A DNA stretch of 64,000 bases, from the NCBI GenBank assembly GCA_031844405.1, contig JAUZVC010000004.1, positions 155,239 to 219,238 on the forward strand. Direction: 5' to 3'. Below are positions 57,869-64,000 of the stretch, piece after piece. The translations under genes were made by a program, and so were the position numbers. The stretch's first letter is position 1, and each line of letters starts with the position of its first letter. This DNA comes from Knoellia sp031844405 (GTDB lineage: Bacteria; Actinomycetota; Actinomycetes; Actinomycetales; Dermatophilaceae). The notes under the pieces were generated by a model. The model saw only the letters and a program-made list of their open reading frames with translations. It was not told the DNA's origin and searched no databases.

Positions 57869-59201
57869 GGGCCGGCTCCCTCACCCGCTCGGCGACGTCC
57901 CCCCGGATCCTCTCCACGCTCGGGAGGGCGAGCAGCACGAGGAAGAAGGGGATCATGAGCACGCGCTGGCGCGCGAGGATGCCGAAGTTGCCGAAACCCG
58001 AGAACGCCCAGATGAAGGCCGAGGTGTAGGTCAGCGCGAAGGTGACGTAGGGCGTGCGGCGAAGGATGCTCGGCAGCCGTCGGAGCTGCGGCCAGGCCCG
58101 CACGGCGAGAGCGAGCAGCAGGAGGCCCTCGAGGCTCTGGACGAGCATCTGCGCGTTGCGTGCCTCCCACGGGAAGGGTCTGAAGAGGACGGTCACCACG
58201 GCTCCCGGAATGTCCACCGGTGAGCTCACCGGGCTCGAGTCGAAGGCGGACGTGCCGCCCTCGCTCGCCTGCTCCGACGCCGAGGCCACGGTGTCCGACA
58301 CCGCCTGGACCGAGAGGTCGTCGATGCCGAGGAAGCTCGCCGACTGAGTCGTGAGCAGCACGGCCGAGGCTCCGAGGACGACGACCCCGATCGCCTTGCT
58401 GACGATCCCCGTGCTGCGGTCGGGCGCGGGGCGGAAGAGCTGCGCGACGAAGAGGGACGCGAAGAGCAGCACCGAGAGGTGGGGTCGGAGCAGCGCGGTC
58501 CCCCCCGCGCCGAGCAGGAGCAGGGCGAGAGCGCCGTGCTGGCGAGCGAAGAGCTTCGCCGCGCCGAGGGCGGTCGCTCCCACGAAGAACATCAGCCACG
58601 ACTCCTTGCCGATGCTCGACGGCCAGAAGATGAGCGATGGAAGGACGAAGACGAAGACGGCATACCGCTTGTGGTTGCCGTGGGGCAGCGCGACGCAGAA
58701 GGCGCGGTAGAGGAAGTACTGGCCCCAGAACGCAAAGGCGGAGAAGATGACGAAGGCCGCCAGGGGCGAGGGTCCCACGACGGTGTAGACGGCGGTCGTG
58801 ATGACCTCCATCCACTGGGTTCCCTGCTTGCCCAGGATCTCGAACGTGACCACGCCCTCGCGCCACAGCTTGTACTGGCTGGCAGCCACGAGGTTGTAGC
58901 GCTGCGCATCCGCCGCCCCGTCGTAGACGACGTAGGCCACGACGTAGCGACTCAGGGCGCCGACCATCTTGAGCGCGAAGCCCACGGCCAGCAGGTCGGC
59001 GAACCACGGCTCCTCGTGCTTCTTCGCGACGTGGCGGATGAGGAGGACGTTGACCGCGACGACGAGCGGGATGACGATGACCGCACCCCAGAAGTTGTAG
59101 GAGTTGGTCCCCACTGCCGCCCGGAAGAGGGCCGCGGTGCCCACTCCCACCACGACCGCGAGAGCCACGGCGATCGCGCGGCTCCTCGTCGACGGAGTCA
59201 C
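57855..59201 (-). CDS. Multi-pass membrane protein, Wzy-like polymerase type
   Basis: A 448-residue integral membrane protein with about ten hydrophobic segments and a single long outer loop (TQSASFLGIDDLSVQAVSD to DSSPVSSPVD). There is no strong family motif; the shape and the position between a deacetylase and a Wzz/BY-kinase fit an EPS polymerase. The GTG start lies 6 nt after the Wzc-like stop on this strand, so order is kinase, polymerase, deacetylase in one operon. A ligase-type membrane protein (53807) is also present, so which one polymerises is unknown. Confidence 0.7.
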   Translation of the reverse strand: MTPSTRSRAIAVALAVVVGVGTAALFRAAVGTNSYNFWGAVIVIPLVVAVNVLLIRHVAKKHEEPWFADLLAVGFALKMVGALSRYVVAYVVYDGAADAQRYNLVAASQYKLWREGVVTFEILGKQGTQWMEVITTAVYTVVGPSPLAAFVIFSAFAFWGQYFLYRAFCVALPHGNHKRYAVFVFVLPSLIFWPSSIGKESWLMFFVGATALGAAKLFARQHGALALLLLGAGGTALLRPHLSVLLFASLFVAQLFRPAPDRSTGIVSKAIGVVVLGASAVLLTTQSASFLGIDDLSVQAVSDTVASASEQASEGGTSAFDSSPVSSPVDIPGAVVTVLFRPFPWEARNAQMLVQSLEGLLLLALAVRAWPQLRRLPSILRRTPYVTFALTYTSAFIWAFSGFGNFGILARQRVLMIPFFLVLLALPSVERIRGDVAERVREPARARR

Positions 59202-59207
59202 GGCCGG

Positions 59208-60836
59208 TCAGGCCGAGGAGGAGGAGCGGCGGTCGGCGCGCGGACGCTCGATGCCGGCCCCCTCCAGCGCTTCCGGACCGGCGTCGGCCTGCGCCGGGAC
59301 CTCCCGTGTCGCCGGCGTGCCGTCCGCGGACGTCGACCTGCCGGGCAGCTGGTCCGGGAGCACCCCACGGCCGGGACGGCTCCGGGCCATCTTGCGTGCC
59401 CGCTTGGTCTTGCGCTTGGACTGGCGGTTCTCCCCGTAGCCGTAGCCGTAGGCGTCAGCCCGCTTCGCCGGCGCGCCGAGCAGGATGACGCCGCTCACCG
59501 GCACCTGGAAGCGGCCGACGAGCTCGGCCACTCGGTTGCCGGCCGGTTCCGTGAGGCGACCGCTGCGCACCACGAGCAGGAGGGTGTCCACCATCGGCAG
59601 GATGTCGAAGACGTCGCTGGCCTCGAGCAGCGGTGCGGTGTCGATGAGCACGACGTCCGCCATGCCGCGTGCCTCCTCCAGCAGGGAGCCCATGCGGCTC
59701 GCCAGCGACGCCGGGTGCGCCAGGCTCGTGCCCGCGGTGATGATCCGCACGCCGGGGACGCTCGTCGGTCGCACGACCGACGACAGGGTGGCGTCGTCGT
59801 TGGGGTCGCTGAGGAAGTCGGAGATGCCGGCACCCTGCGGCACGTCGAAGACGTTGTGGGCGTCGGGCGAGCGCAGGTCCGCGTCGAGGACGAGGACGCG
59901 CTGGCCGGTCTCCGCGAAGCTGGCGGCGAGGTTGGCCACCGAGGTGGTCTTGCCCTCGGCCGCGTGCGCCGAGGTGACGAGCACGAGCCGCGCACCGTCC
60001 GCGGCCGGACGCACCCCGGCGGCGGAGCGCCGAGGCGTGTAGTCGCCCGGCATGATCTGCCCGGTCGTGTGCACGAGTGCGGTGCGCGCGGCGCGGTAGC
60101 CGTCGCTGTAGTTGCTCAACGGGTCCTCGGCGACGGCGATGGTTCCCCGGTGCCGCTGCGAGCGCTTGAGCCGGGGGATCTCGGCGATGATCGGCATCCG
60201 CAGTGCCTCGTGGATCTCCTGCCGGGTGCGCAGCCTCGAGTCGAGGCGATCGAGGACCAGGGCCAGTGCGAGGCCCGCGAGCAGGCCGAGGACCGTGGCG
60301 ATCGCGGTGCGCGGCCCGCGACCGGGCGGCACCACGAAACCGCCCTCGTTGTTCGCGACAGGAATGGGGGTCGCCGGCTGCAGGATCGTCATCGACACGT
60401 TCTCGGCACCCGGCCGGACCTTCTCGGCGAAGAACTTCACGGTCTCCGTGGCGAAGGCGTTGGCGACGGCCGCGGCCTTGGCTCCGTCCGAGGCCGTCGC
60501 CCCGACGAGGATCGCCTGGGCGGCGGTGTCGGGCGTCACCGTGAGGCCGCCGGCGAGGAGCGCCGGGTCCCCCTCGAAGTCGACGACCGCCGCCGCACGC
60601 CGTGGGATCTCGCCGGTCGTCATGTAGAGCGGGATCCGGCCCATGTTGGCGCCCGGGTTCTCCGGGTCCGTGGATCCCACCAGGATGGTGGCCGTCGCGG
60701 TGTAGGAACCGACCTTCTTCGTCGTGTCGGCGCTCGCGGGGGTGACGAACCAGGTGACGGCACCGGCGACGAGGGCACAGACGACGATGACGATCCACCG
60801 GTGCCTGAAGACCTTGATGTAGTCCTGAAGCGTCAC
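59208..60836 (-). CDS. Polysaccharide co-polymerase with BY-kinase domain (Wzz-Wzc type)
   Basis: A 542-residue protein. The Wzz domain (about 1-200) has a first membrane helix at 15-32 (VIVVCALVAGAVTWFV) and a second near 180-196. A cytosolic P-loop kinase follows: Walker A HAAEGKTT near 287, Walker A' LVLDADLRSPDAH and Walker B VVLIDTAPLL. The C-terminal tail has YGYGYGENRQ, the only clear tyrosine cluster, as the likely autophosphorylation site; the rest of the tail is basic and Pro-rich. It controls chain length. A phosphatase candidate is at 49969. Confidence 0.92.
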   Translation of the reverse strand: MTLQDYIKVFRHRWIVIVVCALVAGAVTWFVTPASADTTKKVGSYTATATILVGSTDPENPGANMGRIPLYMTTGEIPRRAAAVVDFEGDPALLAGGLTVTPDTAAQAILVGATASDGAKAAAVANAFATETVKFFAEKVRPGAENVSMTILQPATPIPVANNEGGFVVPPGRGPRTAIATVLGLLAGLALALVLDRLDSRLRTRQEIHEALRMPIIAEIPRLKRSQRHRGTIAVAEDPLSNYSDGYRAARTALVHTTGQIMPGDYTPRRSAAGVRPAADGARLVLVTSAHAAEGKTTSVANLAASFAETGQRVLVLDADLRSPDAHNVFDVPQGAGISDFLSDPNDDATLSSVVRPTSVPGVRIITAGTSLAHPASLASRMGSLLEEARGMADVVLIDTAPLLEASDVFDILPMVDTLLLVVRSGRLTEPAGNRVAELVGRFQVPVSGVILLGAPAKRADAYGYGYGENRQSKRKTKRARKMARSRPGRGVLPDQLPGRSTSADGTPATREVPAQADAGPEALEGAGIERPRADRRSSSSA

Positions 60837-60949
60837 TGCGTCACTCCCTGTCTGCGCCCGCCGACATCCCCCGCGTCACCGAGACGGCACGCGCCAGCGG
60901 GACGGCCGGTGCCCGAGTTTAGCCGCGAGACCTGCGCTGCACAGGGGCT

Positions 60950-62257
60950 TTGCGCGAACCGGCCACACCCTCCGCCCGCGCTTGTCAGGATGGTCCCGGC
61001 AGGTCTCTCGATCCGGACGAAGGGGGTGCTTCAGCCCTGCGCATCGCCCATCTCACGACGGTCGACATGAGCCTCGCGCTGCTCCTCGCCACCGAGCTCG
61101 AGGTCGACGTCGAGGCCGGCCACGAGGTCTTCGGGATCAGCACCCCGGGGCCCTATGTCCCGCGCGTCACCGCCCTCGGCGTCACGCACGTGCCGCTGCC
61201 GGACCTCACCCGCTCGTGGGACCTCCGGCAGGACGCCCGGGCCTTCCTCGGCCTCATCGGCGCCCTGCGCGCGCTCGACCTCGACGTGCTGCACACGCAC
61301 AACCCCAAGACCGGGGTGATGGGTCGCATCGCGGGCCGGCTGGCCGGCATACCCGTCGTCGTCAACACGTGCCACGGGTTGTGGGCGCGACCCGAGGACC
61401 GTCTGCGCAAGCGGGCCCTCGTCTACGGCGCCGAGGCGCTCGCCATCCGCTTCTCCGACTACGAGCTGTTCCAGAACGCCGCCGACCGCGACACGATGCG
61501 ACGCGTCCTGCGCCGCGACCGCCACGAGGTCGTGGGCAACGGGGTCGACCTGGCGCGCTTCACCTTCGACCCCGATGGCCGACGCCGCGTGCGGGCCGAG
61601 CTCGGCGTGGCCGACGACGAGCTGCTCGTCGGCACGATCGGCCGTCGGGTGCGCGAGAAGGGGCTCGCGGAGTTCGCCACGACGGCCGCGGCCCTGGGTG
61701 GCAGGGCACACTTCGTCTGGGTCGGACCCGACGACGCCACCGACGCGAACACCGTTGTGCCACAGCAGGAGTCAGTCACCTTCATCGGTGAGCGCACCGA
61801 CATGCCCGCGGTCTACTCCGCGCTGGACGTCTTCGTCCTCGCCTCGCACCGCGAGGGCTTCTCACGCGCGTCGATGGAGGCGGCCGCCTGCGGTGTCGCC
61901 ATGGTCCTCACCGACATCCGTGGCTGCCGCGAGGTCGGCACCACCGAGGAGCACCTCCTCCTCGTCCCTGCCGGTGATGCGGCGGCGATGACGTATGCCG
62001 TGCAGCGCCTCCTCGAGGACGCGCCCCTGCGCGAGCGGCTGGGTCGTGCGGCGGCCGTCCGGGCACGTGGACAGTTCGACCAGCGAGCCGTGGCCGCCCG
62101 GTCGCTGGCGACCTACGACCGCGTCCGGTCGTGGACGCGGTCGGGACGGCACGCGCGCACGTCCTTCCGGGCCCCTGATGTCCGGCCTATCCTCCAGTTG
62201 ACCCGGCAGCGAGCCGGTCATCCGCGTGGAACCGCGACGAAGGACCGTCACCGATGA
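60950..62257 (+). CDS. GT4-type glycosyltransferase
   Basis: A 435-residue GT-B glycosyltransferase. The N domain starts LRIAHLTTVDMSLALLLATELEVDV with LHTHNPKTGVMGRIAGRLAG; the donor domain has FVLASHREGFSRASMEAAACGVAMVLTDIRGCREV, with the two Glu of EX7E. The conserved part begins at about residue 30, and no ATG or GTG is in frame there; the TTG at 60950 is the first plausible start, so the true start is uncertain. It overlaps the ABC exporter by 4 nt. It is divergent from the Wzc-like gene; the 113-bp gap contains no clear box. Confidence 0.88.
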   Translation: MREPATPSARACQDGPGRSLDPDEGGASALRIAHLTTVDMSLALLLATELEVDVEAGHEVFGISTPGPYVPRVTALGVTHVPLPDLTRSWDLRQDARAFLGLIGALRALDLDVLHTHNPKTGVMGRIAGRLAGIPVVVNTCHGLWARPEDRLRKRALVYGAEALAIRFSDYELFQNAADRDTMRRVLRRDRHEVVGNGVDLARFTFDPDGRRRVRAELGVADDELLVGTIGRRVREKGLAEFATTAAALGGRAHFVWVGPDDATDANTVVPQQESVTFIGERTDMPAVYSALDVFVLASHREGFSRASMEAAACGVAMVLTDIRGCREVGTTEEHLLLVPAGDAAAMTYAVQRLLEDAPLRERLGRAAAVRARGQFDQRAVAARSLATYDRVRSWTRSGRHARTSFRAPDVRPILQLTRQRAGHPRGTATKDRHR

Positions 62258-64000
62258 CGAAGAAGGCGCCCGGCGAGCGGGCCCCAACGGGCTGGTCGGC
62301 CCTGTGGCGGCTGGGCCGGGGGCACCGCGGACGCATCCTGCTGCTCGCCGCGGCCTCCTTCGGCGCGGCCATGGTCGAGGCGGTGTTCCTGGTCCTCGTG
62401 ACAGGGCTGCTGCTCGCGCTCACCGCTGGGCGCGACGTCATCGGTCCGGTCGCCGGACGCGAGCTCGGAATCGACGTCGCGCTCGTCGCGGCGCTCGTCG
62501 GGCTCATCCTCCGCTTCGCGCTCAACATGCTGGCCCTGCGCGAGTCGGCCGCCCTGAGCGCCTTCGTGCGCACGAGCCAGCGACGGCGCCTCGCCCACGC
62601 CTACCTCGGGGCGGCATGGTCGGTGCACCAGCAGGAGCCGTCGGGGCGCCTGCAGGAGCTGCTCACATCCTTCGTCGCGCGCGTCCTCGTCGCCGTGGCG
62701 GCGGCGATCCAGGGGCTCACCGCCGCCCTCAGCGTCGTCGCCTTCCTTGGCGCCGGTCTCGTCATCCAGCCTCTCGCGACGTTTGCGGTCCTCGGCTTCC
62801 TCGGGATCCTCGCCGCGCTGCTCGGACCACTCCGCGGCGCGATCCGACGGGCAGCGGTGCGGTCGAGCGAGGCCGACCTCGACTTCGCGACGTCGGTGGC
62901 CGAGCTCGGTGGGCTGGGACGGGAGATGCAGGTCTTCGGGGCACGCAGGGCCTTCCTCCACCGCGTCGACTCGCTCACCGACGTCGCGACCGAGCGACAG
63001 CGACGGGTCCAAGTGCTCTACGGCTCGTTGGCCCCCACCTACACCTTCTTCGCCTACGGCGCGGTCCTCGCCGCGATCACGGGGTTGAGCCTCGTCGACG
63101 CCCGCGACCTCACCACCGTCGGTGCCGTCACCTTGCTCATGCTCCGCTCACTCACCTACGGCCAGCAGCTCGTGTCGGTGCACGGCACGGTGCTCTCGTC
63201 ACTGCCGGCGCTCGAGGAGGTCGAGGCGACCGCGCGACGCTACGAGGCGCTCCCCGCACCGGCAGGCGACCGGCGCCCGGACTCGGTGCTGCCCGTCGTC
63301 GTCGCGTCGGCCGGCTTCTCCTACGACGGCGAGCGGCCGACCCTCAGCGACGTCGACCTCACCCTGGGTGCGGGCGAGATCCTCGGGGTCATCGGACCGT
63401 CAGGTGCGGGCAAGTCGACGATCGCCCAGCTCCTTCTCGGCCTGCGCGAGCCGGTGACGGGCAGCATCACCGTCGCCGGGGTCCCGCTCACCGAGGTGGA
63501 CCGGGACTGGTGGACCGAGCAGGTGTCGTTCGTCCCGCAGGACCCTGCGCTCTTCACCGGGACCGTCGCCGAGAACATCCGGTTCTTCCGCGACGGCATC
63601 GACGAAGCGGCTCTGCACCGGGCGGCCGAGCAGGCCAACGTCCTCGACGACGTCCTGGCGCTCCCTCAAGGCTTCGACACCGACCTCGGAGAGCGCGGCA
63701 GCGCGCTGTCAGGTGGGCAGCGCCAACGGCTCTCGATCGCCCGCGCCCTCGCCGGCTCCCCGCGGCTCATCGTCCTCGACGAGCCGACGTCGGCCCTCGA
63801 CGGCCATAGCGAGCGGCTCATCCGCGAGACGATCCTCGGGCTGCGGGGCCGGGTCGCCGTCGTCGTCATCGCGCACCGGATGTCAACGATCGACATGTGC
63901 GACCGGATCATGGTCGTGGAGCACGGACGGGTCACCGCGCTCGACTCCCCCGCGGCGCTCACGGCGTCGAGCGAGTTCTATCGCAGGGCCCTCACGACGG
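62254..64000 (+). CDS. ABC transporter, permease-ATPase fusion (cut by window edge)
   Basis: The first 582 residues of an exporter half-transporter. About six membrane helices (30-320) are followed by the ATPase: Walker A GPSGAGKST near 380, signature LSGGQRQRLS near 484, Walker B LIVLDEPTSALD near 505 and the H-loop AHRMS near 538. This is the type I exporter layout (MsbA-like), fitting flipping of a lipid-linked oligosaccharide. It is coupled to the glycosyltransferase by an ATGA overlap. The C-terminal end lies beyond the window; only a few dozen residues at most should be missing. Confidence 0.92.
   Translation, partial: MTKKAPGERAPTGWSALWRLGRGHRGRILLLAAASFGAAMVEAVFLVLVTGLLLALTAGRDVIGPVAGRELGIDVALVAALVGLILRFALNMLALRESAALSAFVRTSQRRRLAHAYLGAAWSVHQQEPSGRLQELLTSFVARVLVAVAAAIQGLTAALSVVAFLGAGLVIQPLATFAVLGFLGILAALLGPLRGAIRRAAVRSSEADLDFATSVAELGGLGREMQVFGARRAFLHRVDSLTDVATERQRRVQVLYGSLAPTYTFFAYGAVLAAITGLSLVDARDLTTVGAVTLLMLRSLTYGQQLVSVHGTVLSSLPALEEVEATARRYEALPAPAGDRRPDSVLPVVVASAGFSYDGERPTLSDVDLTLGAGEILGVIGPSGAGKSTIAQLLLGLREPVTGSITVAGVPLTEVDRDWWTEQVSFVPQDPALFTGTVAENIRFFRDGIDEAALHRAAEQANVLDDVLALPQGFDTDLGERGSALSGGQRQRLSIARALAGSPRLIVLDEPTSALDGHSERLIRETILGLRGRVAVVVIAHRMSTIDMCDRIMVVEHGRVTALDSPAALTASSEFYRRALTT

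Larger units (their letters stand above)
1114..62000. repeat. Dispersed octamer GTATGCCG / CGGCATAC (43 copies)
   Basis: Hand count of first bases. Plus strand GTATGCCG: 1285, 4546, 6339, 13186, 15584, 18269, 20519, 24337, 28717, 29990, 32590, 33502, 37891, 38507, 38569, 40338, 42054, 46935, 49989, 51373, 51955, 53270, 57026, 61993. Plus strand CGGCATAC: 1114, 5492, 6402, 6488, 7400, 10571, 12832, 16465, 25952, 29262, 32937, 37964, 40840, 46920, 48593, 49172, 56983, 58658, 61345. The next base is T or G in most and C in some. Most copies are inside genes; some lie between genes and in repeats. Confidence 0.85.

Noticed and set aside
1114..62000. The octamer as an FtsK-orienting (KOPS-like) or Chi-like polar site
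   Set aside because: Counts on the two strands are nearly equal (24 and 19), whereas such sites are strongly strand-biased. A whole-genome map could still reveal bias that a 64-kb window hides.
1..64000. Prophage, IS element, integron or rRNA/tRNA genes
   Set aside because: No transposase, integrase, phage structural gene, tRNA cloverleaf or rRNA sequence was recognised; composition and gene order look like conserved chromosome.

Overview
The window is high-GC DNA (roughly 70% or more by eye) from an actinobacterium. Gene order follows the recA-ftsK-pnp block known from Mycobacterium tuberculosis: hflX, dapF, miaA, miaB, recX, recA, clgR, pgsA, ftsK, rnj, dapA, thyA/folA, dapB, pnp, rpsO. 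Protein style and the presence of lhr, a DUF3046 gene and AzlCD suggest Micrococcales, perhaps Intrasporangiaceae; the family placement is inference only. No rRNA, tRNA, IS element, prophage or CRISPR array was seen.

Layout. 1-14.6 kb: hflX (cut by the window edge), a methyltransferase, ggt, the dapF-miaA-def group, miaB, yceI, recA-recX with an SOS box and a second promoter, rnhA, a nitronate monooxygenase and a DUF3046 gene. 14.7-25.4 kb: an ArsR-type regulator coupled to an MFS exporter, the DNA-repair pair lhr-nei, a large secreted metalloprotease with three repeated modules, and a GrpB-family gene. 25.4-42.6 kb: clgR, cinA, pgsA, rimO, a dipeptidase, an ion channel, a MauE-thioredoxin fusion, ftsK, rnj-dapA, thyA, folA, a flavin reductase, an enoyl-CoA hydratase-GNAT-azlC-azlD operon and dapB. 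Lysine/DAP synthesis (dapF, dapA, dapB) and thymidylate/folate synthesis (thyA, folA) are thus interleaved with RNA modification and decay. 42.6-50.6 kb: an array of GTTCACC repeats before a 47-residue gene, a Tat-type secreted protein, an MFS exporter with a DUF6065-like partner, a glycosyltransferase, pnp, rpsO and a low-molecular-weight phosphatase. 50.7-64 kb: an exopolysaccharide locus with a secreted Tat protein, a PqqD-like protein overlapping a nucleotidyltransferase, sugar epimerase, two polymerase/ligase-type membrane proteins, two GT4 glycosyltransferases, a deacetylase, a Wzz/BY-kinase co-polymerase and an ABC exporter cut by the right edge.

Two signals cut across the genes. First, the octamer GTATGCCG (or its complement) occurs 43 times by hand count, on both strands, in several reading frames and between genes. 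It forces codons that are otherwise rare here (TAT, GCA, ATA), sits in a 62-bp tandem repeat, and forms the stem of the pnp terminator. This looks like selection on DNA and is the best candidate for something undescribed. Second, at least fifteen genes have a TAnnnT box ending 6-7 nt before the start codon and no Shine-Dalgarno sequence, which is the leaderless-mRNA layout; it settles several start codons.
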